In this document: positions 1-13,300 of the stretch, in pieces
Layout of the letters: each line of letters opens with the position of its first letter
Numbering within the stretch: the stretch's first letter is position 1
Origin: Galbula dea
Lineage: Eukaryota; Chordata; Aves; Piciformes; Galbulidae
Direction: 5' to 3'
Assembly: GCA_013399015.1 (NCBI GenBank)
Contig: VWZX01001667.1
Location: 1 to 64,000, forward strand
Length of the DNA stretch: 64,000 nucleotides
Position numbers and translations under genes: made by a program
The notes under the pieces: model-generated
Database searches by the model: none
Told to the model about the DNA's origin: nothing
What the model saw: the letters and a program-made list of their open reading frames with translations, nothing else

Positions 1-1039
1 AAGTGTGCTGTGTGAGTTAGCTCATACTCCAGCATCACATCTGCTGGAGTTACAAAAGAGGTAGGTAAGAGGAAATGGAAACTCCTTGCCTTTGTGCAAG
101 TTCCTAGAAACAGCAAGTGAATCCTTTCTTCATCTCTTCAAAGCTGTCACATACCTTGAGTGATTCCTTACCCCTTACAGACTCTTTCCCCACCCCCAGA
201 CTCTTGAAGCTCCAGTAATAATTTCTAGCCAGGTCTTTCATGAGTAAAATTTACAGGAAGCATTAGGATTAAATTGCTGCACTCATCCTTAGAATTTTGA
301 TATCAGCTATCTTACATCTTCTGTCTGGCCTCTCTGCATTCTGCTTTCTCTATTCCTTTGCATCTTTTTCCCAGTTCTCTGGCTTCTGTGTCAAATTCTG
401 TCTCTCATTCTGTGTTTCCTACTGTTCCCTTTATGAGTTAGAACAAACCCTGACACGTAGCATAAGGTTGTAGCTGCTGCCTTTATAGGTCTTGGTGTAA
501 AGAGGAAACATGACATAATCCAGTGGGATGATAGTGCAAATCACAGGGCAAAAAGCATGTCCAGAAGAGCTCTGTTTTTATTTAAACACAAGTATATTCA
601 TACTCTTGCAGTGGCAGATTGTGTTCTCATCTTCAGTTTTTGTCAGGAATGATGATCTATTGATGAGTGAATGCAAATACATGTGGTTAAGGAGTGTCTA
701 ACCCCTGAAAATTTGAGGTTCCCCAGAGAACACCTTACATGTTAGATCAGTGAGCTATTTCATGAGGGGATACAGAGCCAAATCTCTCATTACAGTTGAT
801 ATACCTCAGCTGCAATTACCAAGGGCTAGTGGGTTTGCTATCTTCTTTGACTTCCCTTGAAGAGAATGGGAAGTTGTGAAGGATTGCCTTGATGCTCACT
901 TTTTCCACTGGATGTTGAGAGCTTGGGGAGAGATCTCACTCTACAGCAAAGTTGAGTAAGGGACCCCTCTGCTGTCCTTGTCCAATACTGCTTGTCTTAT
1001 TAGTGCTGACAGCCCGGAGAACAGCTTCCTCGGCTTGGC
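1..1039. other. Upstream non-coding DNA, no gene recognised
   Basis: I see no conserved reading frame, RNA gene or recognisable repeat here. It may be upstream flank of the RapGAP gene or an intron of a longer transcript that begins before the window. Confidence 0.5.
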
Positions 1040-1600
1040 TGTCCTAGCAGAGTGCTGCTGTGGGTTGTGCACCATCCCTGGGTTCCTCAGGAAGAAGGGA
1101 TCTAGGATGAACTGATCTTCCCTCCCTCTCTCGCCCTTCCTCCCCCTCTCCCTCTCTCCTCGGGAGGAGGCAGGAGAGTGCTCCCAGCGGCTTTCGCGTC
1201 TTGCTGAAGGAAAGAGAGTGCCGGGTGATGCTCATTTGCTTTTCTCCTGTCTCCTGGGAGTGGATGAGTTCTCCAGTTTGGACTTCTCAGGAGGTGGAAG
1301 CGCGTATGCACGACGAGGTTCGTTTCCCCCGGGACTTGTCCTTTCTCGTATCCTGCAGGGTAGTTAGTACCTGCTGGGGACTGAGAGCTAGCTGAGTCCT
1401 TCGGGCCTTTTCGATACTCTGCCTGCCTTTTTTTTGTCGGTGCAAGAAAAGACAGAGGAGGTCCTGAGCAGGGAGCGTATCAGGATTGCCCAAGAGGCTG
1501 GAGAAGTGCCCTGGGGGTGGTGGGGACAAGCAGCAGCTCCCCAGCAGCCAGGAAGGGAAGTGCGGCTGGGAGTGAGGTTCCTGACTGGAAGTCGCAGTCT
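1040..1600 (+). promoter_or_regulatory. Candidate promoter and non-coding first exon of the RapGAP gene
   Basis: This stretch is richer in C, T and CpG than its surroundings. It includes a pyrimidine-rich run near 1117-1165 and several CpGs at 1195-1335. A good splice donor (GTGAGT) follows base 1600. Read in phase 0 into the exon at 4370, the frame is open back to a TGA near 1382 but has no ATG, so the segment would be 5' untranslated. No TATA box stands out. The assignment rests on position, composition and one donor site, so it is tentative. Confidence 0.35.
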
Positions 1601-2324
1601 GTGAGTAGGAAAGTTTGCGAGCAACTGAGAGCATCTTACTTGTAGTAGTTGCTTCCTTTCCCTACTTCTGTCTTGGTAATTTCTTCTCCTGAATTTTAGA
1701 AATCTGTGTTGTAAGCCAGACTGTAATGTAAATGTAAAGGTGTTATGGGTGTTAGTAGAGTGAGGCTATTTGTGTCGTGTGGTTCAGCTGTCTTCTTCAC
1801 TCGCTTCCTCAAAATCTTATTTAGTAGAGCAAATTTGTCTCTCTGAGGTGGAAACAAGGGAATGAAAGAGCAAAAGCTGTTGCTCAAGGGAAGTGGTTGC
1901 CCAGAATTGTCCTTATGAGCCTTTCAGATCTATTCTTGTTTCAAATTACCTTGGGTTCTTCTGAATTTTCTACCCCCTCTAGTGAGAGATTTAAAAAACA
2001 TATCAGTGTCTCGTTGCAAGGATCACTCCTCAGGGCAGGGTACCACTTATTATACTGACTGTCATTCCATAATTAGCTGCAAATCATGCCATTTTGTTTC
2101 TCCTACTGCAAGGCTTCCAGATTAACAATGATTTTACAACAGCTATACACCTGCTTCCCTTTCAGAAGAAGTAGTTACCTGATGATTTGGGGCACTTGTC
2201 TCTTCAGAGAGCAACAGATCCCCTTTCCCTCTGGAAATTTAGGAAAGACGGATTAAAGGATGGATGAAATCTGGAAAGGCCAATTTGTGGTGGTCTTAGA
2301 ACAATATTTGCATTGACTTGGTTA

Positions 2325-2388
2325 TTGAACAGGACTTGGTGATCTTAAAGGTCTCTTCCAACCTTAATGATTCTCTGAGTCTGCTATA
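2325..2388 (+). repeat. CR1 LINE 3'-end fragment
   Basis: The text 'acttggtgatcttaaaggtc' followed by 'tcttccaacc' and 'tgattct' is a decayed copy of the CR1 3' end in sense orientation. It lies between the candidate first exon and the first coding exon of the RapGAP gene. Confidence 0.65.
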
Positions 2389-4387
2389 GCAGGTGGGAAT
2401 GATTTTGAGAGAGCTGTATAGAAAGATCCCAAGATTGACATAGCAGAGGATGTTAACAAGACATTAATTTAGGGCCTGAGCAGACTTGTGTGTGTGGGGA
2501 CAGTGGCTTAGAGGTCTGCAAAGGTGCTTCTTGCTCCATTTCAGAACAGAGAGTAGAGTCTTTAGTAGTGGATCAGCAGTGCCTCCTTGTAGTTTGGCTG
2601 CCTGCTTGAAACTAACACACTGGATACTGCCACTAGTAGAATCCTGGTGTAGTCTTCAGTAGTTTCCAGGCCTTCTGCTTCCCCTTGTTGCCATTTCCTA
2701 AAAATAAAGCTTCAGCAAGTATACATTTGCACATAAATATTCCTCTCCCAGTCTGCAGAACTGCTTTTCTTTTTCAGAAGGCTGATATTCTGCTTTCCTG
2801 TGGTCAGTTTGAAGTTCCAATTTGGAAAGAAGTATGTTCTCTTTCTATAAATAAAGCTTAGTGCTTTTCATTCCCAAAGTTCCAAATTCACAAATGGACT
2901 TGGAAGCAAGAGTTACAATGGCCCCAAATTTCTGTGATACTTTGTACAAGATAACACAAAGTCTAATGCAGTCTCCTGAATTTTTAAAGCCCCTCAGCAC
3001 ATTCTTAGTAATGGGATAATGACAGAACAGAGAACATATTTAAATGTATGATAAGAGTGGTGATTCTGGCATCTGCTGGAGTTGTTCTGACAACAGAACC
3101 CTTCTAGGGTTGAAGGGTAAGGAGCAGTTGCTGCACCAAGTGCTCCAGTTAGTCCAAATTGTGGAGAGGAGTTTATGCTGAGACAAGAGGAGCAGGAGTG
3201 GCCACACTGACCTCCTGTAGGAGCTGCCACATTTCCATGATGCAAGGGTGTATTTCACTCTCTACTGAATGATTCAGGATTCAATACAGTGACATGCCAA
3301 AAAAACCCCACTATAGAATGCAACAAGGTCCCAGGGCATCCAGTTCTACTGTTACACTTCTCTGAGGATGGCTAGTTTCTGAAGATGAGAATTTACCAAA
3401 TGAAGCTTTTAACTTCTTAGGGTTACAGAACAGAAACTTGGGATTTGTAAAGGACACAATCAAAATCTTTCATGTACAGCCTTGGACAGAAATTTTCTAG
3501 TTGCAAACATACTTCAAGTAAATGAATAAGATGATAAAGCATATGTTAGTATAATATTAATTTAAAATACATTTGCCATCTAACTATTCTAATATTTATT
3601 TGACAATGTCAAGGCTAACTCCTACATCTTGCCTCCCACATGTACATTGTGGCTTTAATCTCTAGATGCATTACACAAATCTCTTCTGTATTTTGGGAGA
3701 AAATTGTGGGATGGAAGCACTGTATTACTTTGTGTAAACCAGCCTCTATATGAGTTACATGATACCATTAGGCTACTCAAATAAACTGAATTATTGGAGG
3801 ATTTGTGGGCCTAGAGATTCTTGGAGATTGCAACAGAGTAGCTTCATGATTGTGGAAACACATTGTACTTCCTTACAACAGGGAATGCAGCCCCTGGTTT
3901 AAAGCAAGAGTCTGCATGGCTTACAGATACCAATCTCCTAGCATGGCAGCAGCAGGAGTCATGCATCTAACACCTAGAGAAGAGTAATTCATGACTGCAT
4001 TATATGATCACATGACAAACATATTCATGATTGCATTACAAAGTGGATGAGTCTTGTCTCTTGTACTAGGAACTACTACTGTTAGTGTGACTGCTTGCTG
4101 GCTTTGTTCCCAGCCCCACCTAAGTGACCTTCAGCTTGACTTCAAGCCCAGTTGTGACTGCTAGTAAACTCTGTGGATGGCATGGAAGGTTTACTAACTG
4201 ACAGTAGGAGAGCCTCAGCTAGCAGTGAGACTGTCCATAGTGGAATGGGCAATGCAATACAGGACTTTTAAACCAAAATGCTTCCTTCAATAGCTGAGTT
4301 AACCCAGAAGATAACAGTAGCTTCTGTGAATGTTAAAATCTCTTCCCTGTTGTCTTTTCCTTTTCACAGACTGTGGACTTGTTTGAG

Positions 4388-7300
4388 ATGATTGAAAAAA
4401 TGCAGGTGAGGAGAAGTTACTCTGTCAAATGTTGGCATCTCTTGATATTTTATAGCCAAACAAATAATCAGCTGCTATTTTTCTTGTCCCTTCACTCCCA
4501 TTAATTTGGGCTTGCAGACTTGTTAGCATTTCTAGGCCCAATCTCCTAGGTTCCAAAAGTGTTTTCCTGCATTTGGTTTTCCAAACAACATGATGGAAGG
4601 AACAGACACAAATTCTACTAATTCTGTCTGTTCTTTGCAGAAGTCTGAGAGAAAATCCAAGTTGCACTCAGGTATCTCTGGCATCTTCTTCAAGAAACTA
4701 TGTTTCTGCTGGGTAGCAGCTGCTGCTGCCAGATGATGTCCTGTGTCACCCTGTAGACATTTTGGCAAGCTTGTTTCTCATGATGTAGTTAATGGTTTCT
4801 TTTGATTCTGCTATGTTGTCTGCAGATTATTCCTCACCTTGGAATTCCTAGTTGATCAGTTTAGGGTTACCTCTCCTGTCCCCTCCTCCCTGCAGGTGCA
4901 GTATTTTACTTTCTGCACCCCCAAGGTGGCACATAAGATTTAGCAGTGACCTTGGTCTGCCCAGGAGCAAGTATAAGCAAGAGCCTTTTTGTACACCATT
5001 CCTTGGTGGTAACTGTAAACCTCAAGCTTTATCACTACCAGAAGCAGACAGTGTCTGTGAAAATATGCTGTTAACTTCAGAAAGTGCAGCTACTTAGAAG
5101 AGACTTAGCTGAAAAGTAAATTGACTGAAGAGAATTAGTTCTGTTCTGACTCAAACCAGGGCACTAGGAAAGCAGATGTGCAGGGCTTTGCTGTGTGACT
5201 CCTTGCTGCCTGCAGGAGTCAGATGTATGGATGGAGAGCAACTCTGAGTTTCTGTCTTTCCTCCAAGAGACAGATTTGTTCCCTTATGTAGATGGAAGCA
5301 AGGCACAGTAGCTGCTTAATAAGAAGTTGTCTTCTTGTCTAGCCCTAATCCTCAAAACAAGCATTTTTTACTTCTCCTAACTGTGCTCTGAGGGTCTCTG
5401 CTATGCCTGGCAGTATCTTCAAGGGAGAGGGAAGAGCAGAACAGAAAAGAAGTGTCTGAATTACTGTTCTCCTGTATTCTGTTTTTAATGCCAAACTAGG
5501 AGCCTGGCCAAGTTCTAGCTTTAATCCTCCTGTTTATTCCAAATTTGAATAAAATAGAAAATTAGAGAGAGAGGCAAAATACTTCTATTTGGGATGTGGA
5601 GAAGGACAGAAGGGGTAAGTGGAAGAGCCATGCTAAAGCCTGGGATTCACTGTCTGTGACTTTGTTTCCAGGGGAGTCGTCTGGATGAACAAAGATGTTC
5701 CCTTCCAGCTCCTCTCAAGGTCAGGCCAAGTCATTTTTAACTCCTAAGTTGCTGAGAATGGCAGATAATAACTGACCTGACTTGCAGTGTATTTTCATCT
5801 TGGAATGAACAGGGAGCCTCCACCAGCCCAAGAACACACATATGCTGCACAAGAGGGTGAAAGTATGTAGTTGAAATAGAATCCATACTTCCCTTTTCCA
5901 AATTTAAGTGGTTCAGAGAAGTGTTTATCACTATTAACAATCTTAGTTTTGACCAGGTAATTTCCTAAATTGTATTCAATAGAAGAGGAATAATAACACT
6001 TGTGAAATCACATTACATTTATTTCAGTGCTCTGCTTAAGGGCTCATAGATGCCACTAGAGAGCTGGTCTGTTTCCCTCAATATTAGGCCAATAAGAACA
6101 TATTCCCATCTTTAAATTCTCAGCTCTTCCTAGCCATTCCTTTAGTCTAAGACAAAGTACCCTCAAAATCAACCTTGACCTTGAACTTAATCTTGGAATC
6201 ACTTACAAAGAAAAAAGCCACCTGCAGCTCAGTTCTGACAGAGCTAGCCAGTGGTCCTTGTGGTGATGGAAGGGGCATCCAGCTGGCATAAAGTGACTCT
6301 GGTACTGCTCCTATTCTTGCAGTTATGCCACAGGTCTAGCTATAGAGATGGCAGAACCTTGATCCCCCTGTAAATAACAGTATTATTTCTACCATCCCTA
6401 CTGCCATTTCTGTCTGCAGAAGAACAGCAGCTGTCTGACACTGTGTAGAAGTCACTCCAAACCTCATCCAGTTTGCTTATAGTTTGGCTATGGCCACATT
6501 TTGCATGACCATATTCTTGATAGCTTCAAAGAGGAAGGTGTGTGAAATCTGACCCCTAGACTGACTGTTCTCAAAGTTCTACATGATAATGCTGAGACCT
6601 GGGAAATGAAGTATAGCCTTAAATCCCAGAGGAAAATTCTAGAGATGATCTAGGGAGGTGTGGAAGCTGAGGGGACAGCTTGCACCATCATGAGAGCATA
6701 GTGCTTTGAAAGATGTGACATGTTTTTACTGATAGTCTCTTCTGATTTCAGACAGAAGAGGAATATATTCCTTACCCCAGCATCCACGAGGTGAGTTAAT
6801 ACTGCTCTCCTCTTTTTTCCCTTGGACTTTACTGCCCTTTCAGCTTATTGCTCTTCCAGCCCATTGTCCTTTCAGCTTTCATCTTTTCTGTCCTTCTAAA
6901 ATAGGTATTACAGAAAGGATGGCCATATCCTCTCATCATCTTACCCCAGTTTGGGGGCTACTGGATTGAAGGGACCAGTCACAACCTCTCCAGCTTGAGC
7001 CCTACTCTGTCTGATGTACCCTTTCCCCGGGGTGGCAAAGTGAAACTGGAAAGTGACCCCACAGCCAAGCTGTACCGCAAACACTTTCTGGGCAAGGTAA
7101 GGGTGACCTTCAGAGGCTTCTCTGCCCACCTAGCCTGAAGGCTGAAATCTACTAAGCCTTTTTCTGATGAAATGGTAGGTTGTAGGCAAAAAAGAACCTG
7201 GTAAACTTCTCTTGAGAAGCTTGTTGGGAATAATGCATTTTGGCTTTCTGTTTTCAGGAGCACCAGAACTTTTACTCCAGTGATGTGTCCTTGGGCTACC

Positions 7301-10300
7301 TGGTGCTTTCTGTGAAGTATGAACAGGTAGAGAAACAGGAAAGTCTCCGCTTGTTGCTAAGGTAACAGTGTCTGTTGTTGAAGTGGGTGTTTCTGTGCTG
7401 TGTCCCTCATCTTACCTTAAGCTTCCTCTGCCTAGATATGGGTGTTAATCTCCTGTCTTTCTCCTGAAGAGAACTGCAAAGAAACCTTTGAGCCTTCTTT
7501 TCTCACCTTCCCCTCTGAGTTCCTCTCAGCAGGTTCCTTCAGGGAGCTGAAGTTGTGTTTGCAGGTGCATAGTTCCTCTGTAAAAAAGCATCTATTCTTC
7601 TCTCAAAAAGATAGGGGTTTTTTGTTTATTCTCTTTACCTAGAGACATGAGAGTACTCTCCAGGAGAATATGCTTTCTGGAACAGTGCCACACCAGTTTC
7701 TACCTCCTATACTTTGCATCGATCTATTTTCCTAGGCTATCTCTAACAAACCTTTTAACAGTCACAGAATCATTTAGCTTGGAAAAAACCTGAGACCATC
7801 AAGTCTAACCTTTAGCCCAGCACTGCCAAGTTCACCACTAAACCATCTCCCTAAGCACCACATCTACAAGTCTTTTAAATACCTCCAAGGGATGGTGACC
7901 TCACTGCTGCCCTGGGCAGCCTGGGCCAATGCTTAACCAAGCTTTCAGTGAAGAAATTTATCCTACTAGCCAGCCTAAACCTCCCCTGGCACAACTTGGG
8001 GCTGTTTCCTCTTGTCCTATCACATGTTAGTTGAGAGAAGAGACCAACACCCACTTTGCTACAACCTCCTTCAGGTAGCTGTAGAGAGTGATAAGATCTT
8101 CCCTGAGCCTCCTTTTCTCCAGGGTAAATAACCCCAGTTCCCTCAGCTGCTCCTCACAACACTTGTGCTCTAGACTCTTCACCAGCTTCATTGCCTTTCT
8201 CTAGACACATTCCAGCACCTCAATGTCTTTCTTGTAGTGAAAGGCCCAAAACTGAACACAGTATTCTAGGTGTGACCTCACCAGTGCCCAATCCAGGAGG
8301 ACAATCCCTGCCCTGATCCTGCTGGCCACAGTAGTGTTGATACAGGCCAGCATGCTGTTGGACTTCTGGGCCTCCTGGGCATACACACAATCTTCAGCTG
8401 ACTGTTGACAAGAAGTCTTTTAAACCCTCTTTGGAACACTGTATTCATGAATTGTATTTCAAGATTTAGATTTCTGAGGGAAAAAAATGGCAGAGGGGGC
8501 AGGGAGCAAAATGTTTCCTTGAACAAGAGAAGAAAGCAAAGGAGCAAAAGATTATGCATCTCTGGTTTGCCTTCCTCTGCTCCCCACAAGATGAACAAGA
8601 TGAACAAAAGAGATGAACAATTACTATAAATATCCCCTTTTCCAGTGATTTCATGCAGCAGGCTTAAAAGTGATGCTCTGGAATTAACCACTTTAAGGAT
8701 AATCTGAAGGAATGGCTACTCTTTAAAGACTTGGTGTTGTTTGTGTCTCCCTTCAGCCTTCTCCCTAATGCCTTTTTTGTTGTTTGTCAGGACTCGGACT
8801 GGCACCAAACATGACCTGATCCCCATCTCCTGCCTCAATGAATTTCCCAATGCTGTCCAGATGGCAAAGGTGAGATTTGTGCTTGCCTGGTTGCTCTTAA
8901 TGTGTGCTTGTTCAAGCTGTTTTCACCCCTGTCCTGTTTCCCTCTTTCCTCCATTTCCCTTTTCTACTTCCATTTAGTTTCTCTTCTTTCTCTTCTAATT
9001 TTATGTCAGAATTTTTGCCTGAAGGGACTCCTGTCAGATAATTATGAACAGTAACTGTGCTCTCATGCCTGCAGCAAGCCAGGGCACGTGATAATCACAC
9101 TTCTGTTTCCCTCTCTCTCACTCAACAGCTGCTGTGTGAGGATGTGAACGTTGAACGTTTCTTTCCTGTCCTTTACCCCAAGGTATAACATTCTCATATG
9201 TCTGTGTGTCCCTTTTCCATCAAGGGCTGGCTAGTGATGTCCAACTGGTAATTTGTATTTTCATTACCTTAGGCTTCACAGCTTATTGTTGCATTTGATG
9301 AACATGTCATAAGCAATAACTTCAAATTTGGGGTCATCTACCAGAAACCTGGACAGGTAAGCTTCCTCAGATCCCAGGATTCTTGAGGCAAAACACAGAG
9401 ATCCAGTTCTCTTAGCTTAAATGCAATAACAAGGTCTGTACTATCCTGTAAAAAGAAAGAGTAGAAGCTTGTGTTATGCTGATTGATCTGTTTGTGCAGG
9501 CCCTCAAAGCTGGTTGAACTGTGTATAGAAATTACTGCCTGTTCTTTGTACTGCTTGTGCTTCTTGTGACTTCTCCTTTTCTTTTGAAGACGACTGAAGA
9601 AGAAGTCTTCAGTAACACAGAAGAGAGTCTGGGGTTCCTAGAGTTCCTGGATTTCCTTGGTGACAAGGTTCTACTGCAGGATTTTCGTGGGTGAGTACCT
9701 GGCAGAGTTGGAAAGCCAAGGGAACACAATGTGTTCAGGGCTGTGGACTCTATCAGAGCCCAGCTGTCAGAAAAGTGCTTTGACCACTGAATTCCACTGC
9801 AGGTGGAGCAGCCCAGAATGTTTTTTTCCAGCCAGACTGTCTGGGAAGAAGTTGGAGTTTAGATCTCCACTGGTATTTTCATATAAAGGTCTCCTGGTAT
9901 CTCAGCCTGACCCATTGTATCAGTAAAGAGTGATTTTATTTGGCTGTGCTGATGTAGGTTTGTTTCACAATGGTATGGGTCACTCTTTCCTGTGGAGTAG
10001 CCTATCCTTACTGCAGCTTTAAAATATGGTTTGTGTTTCTCAGAAGAATGCCAAAGAAAGTAGCTCCTTTGAGAATCCCTGGTTTAGCTTCAGAGCTTTT
10101 AGCAAGCAAACATGTTCCTCAGCAGGAACATTGTGCGCCTTCAGTCAGTGCATTTGTTTGGGGAAGATTTGATGCCTCACTGTTGCTGATTTCTTAATGA
10201 TTACCTTTGACAATAATGATGTGCCATGCTACTGTCACTGAGACTGTCTTTCTTCTCTCCACTTGTTCATCTCTGTCCTGCCTGCCCTATGGCATGGTCT

Positions 10301-13300
10301 GGATTTGCTCAGGTTCCGGGGAGGCTTGGATGTTACCAGAGGTCAAACAGGCACTGAGTCAGTCTATACCAATTTCCGGGGCAAGGAGATCATGTTTCAT
10401 GTGTCTACAAAGCTGCCCTTCACAGAGGGAGACTCCCAGCAGGTATTGGAAGGAGAACTCAAGAATACAGCAGTGGGGCTGAGAGAGGGAGGGGTATTTG
10501 AGGAGGGGAGAATGCTTAACTGAATGAAGTGGGGAACTATGGCTGCAGTGATGATATAAGTAGTGATGAGCAGTTGGGTTGAACAGAAGGGCTGGAGATG
10601 CTAGGCAGACTGGTGACTGAGGTCCCATCATGCTGTTCTGCTCTTTTTTCACCTGCCTTCTTTCTTTCTGAGTTATTTTTTCCTCCCCAGCTTCAGAGGA
10701 AGCGTCACATTGGGAATGACATTGTAGCCATCATCTTCCAAGATGAAAGCACACCCTTTGTTCCTGATATGATTGCTTCCAATTTCCTACATGCTTATGT
10801 GGTAGTTCAGCTCAGTCATGGCACCACTGGGGACACTCTTTACAAGGTAAACAGAGCCAGTAGATTCCTCTGTACTGATTTACTGAAGTGGAAACCTGTT
10901 CTTGGGCCTTTGGGAATGGGCTAGGCTAAGCCAGTTCTCCTCCCAAGTTGTTGAGTATCTAACCACGAAACTAGAATGTAGTTGTATGTTTTCCAAAGTA
11001 GCTGGTGAATCTCTGAAGCTTCAGGCCTAGGAATTGAAGCAGGATGAATTCAGATCATGTGGCAACATCAAAGAACATGAGATGCAACTGATCCTATTTG
11101 GGACATATAATGTAAGCAAGACTAAAGTCAGGGGAAACTCATTGGCCTGGTTGGCAGCTGCGTCTGCACTGCTCATGCTGCACAGCACAGTGCTGAGAGC
11201 TTGCATCACTTGAGACTGCAGGGTAGATCCAGTTGGTTGGCATAGCCTATGGGATTCAAACCAATCTACCATCTGAGGATGCCAGAACTGATGCCCACCT
11301 GGCAGGGAAGTGCTACCTGTTAGGGCCTTCCAGCTGAAAGAAGCCTTGCTAGAACATGAGTTCCCTATCCTTTGGGCACAGCTTTTTCTGTTACATGGCT
11401 CTGTATGGATGTCTGAATTCAGAAGCAAAAGGATGCACAGGACAGCATATTAGATCTCTTCTGGTTATGGGAATGATTCAGAAGGGATCAGAAGTGCCAC
11501 AGTAGTTTGAAAACTTTGGTAGTTTCACTTGTGTTATGATTTTTTTGTTTGTTTGTTTATTTTCCTTATATTGTTTCAGGTTTCAGTCACAGCCAGAGAT
11601 GATGTCCCCTTCTTTGGACCCCCTCTGCCAAACCCAGCCATCTTCAGAAAGGTTTGTTTCTCTGCTTTGGTTTTAGATGGCAGGAGAATATCATACCCAC
11701 TCTTATGTTCTGAGGCAGTGCTGGCAGTCTGGCAAGGTGCCTTTGGAGATCTAAAAACTAGAAAGGGAGAACTTTTCTCATGGGATAATTTGATTACTGT
11801 TTTCATCTCCAGTCTAGTCTTTATCTTGTCTTGTAGAGTGCAGAGTTTCGTGAATTCCTCCTGGTCAAGCTCATCAATGCTGAGTACAGCTGCTATAGAG
11901 CTGAGAAATTTGCTAAACTAGAGGTGAGTCTGTTACCTGCTTGCTTCCATTAAAAATTACAAAACCATATGACTGCCAGATCAAGAAAAAAATACTGGTT
12001 TTTAACTTTTTTCTACTTCTAATTTTGTGTTGCTTAAAAAAGAAAGATGAAATGTGATTATACTCAGCTATGTGATGCTTCCTTTGTATTTCACAGCAGG
12101 TGTGATAGACTACAAACAGGTGCATTCTAATGTAAAGATCTAATCCTCAAGTAAGAATGGGAATAGGATGCATACATTTTGCTGGAGGACATTCTGTATT
12201 AGCTGCAACTTAATATTGTGCTATGACATTTATACTGATACCACTGATTTTTTGGTTCAAGGTATCATAATTCTGTTGCAGACTCTACTACTTGCCTGAT
12301 CTAGAGAAAGCCATGCCTTTGTTTCATCACCTGTAAAAAGAAAAGTACTGAAGTCCTTTATGGTTTGCTTTAGAAAGAGTTTGAAAGGGTTTGGTATCAC
12401 TGTCACATATTCCATAACTACTACAGCTAAAACCACTTCACACTGCTTAAAGTCATTTTCATGGTTGGCTTTGTTTGTTTGATTGTCATAAGGAGGATGT
12501 GAGACACTGCAAATACAGGGGAGGAAAAAGAAAATCACTTCCAATAATAGCTGTGTTTTCTTTCCCAATGTTGCTGCAGGAAAGAACCCGAAGTGCCCTC
12601 TTGGAAAGCCTTTTTGAGGAGCTGCAGCTCCGCAGCCGCAGCATGATGGGGTTACCTGTGGGGGAGGATGACAAGATGGAGAATGGCAGTGGCAGCTTCC
12701 TGGAGAATTTCAAGGTGAGCCATAGCAGCTTGATTCCTTACCCAGTTGCTCAGACTTTTCTCAAGCTCATTGTGTATCCCTCCAAGGAATATTGACCCTG
12801 CTGATCAGCAGCTAACCAGAAATTTCCTAGCTATCCATGTCTTGTTGTCCCAAATTATCCTTTTCTGACTTGCAGCAGATGGTGTGTTTTGCATGTCCTG
12901 TGCACAGATGACCTTTGGAAAAGACTGAAAAACTGCCTTTTTCAAATGCTGCTGATTTTTGATATGGCTGTTTTCCCCTTGGAACCAACACTCAACTTCA
13001 TGCAAGACTGAATCTTACAGTCTTGAACAGGAGTTGGTGTTGTGTTTTGTAGCCTGTACTAGGTAGGACTGCTCCAGATGATGCTCTCTTATCCAGTATG
13101 CTGGGATACTGGTAAGGAATCTACTTATTGCTACAGGACAAGGGAGGTGAAAGTAGAGAATGTACTTGAGGAAGAGTTCTTCTCTGCTAGTGAGCTCCAT
13201 GAGTTAGCTAGGACCAAAAATGAATAATAGCTAAGATGCTGCCTTCTAGGGCTTAGGATTTCTGTGGTTCTCATGTTGGTCTGTCCCAACCTTCCACCCA

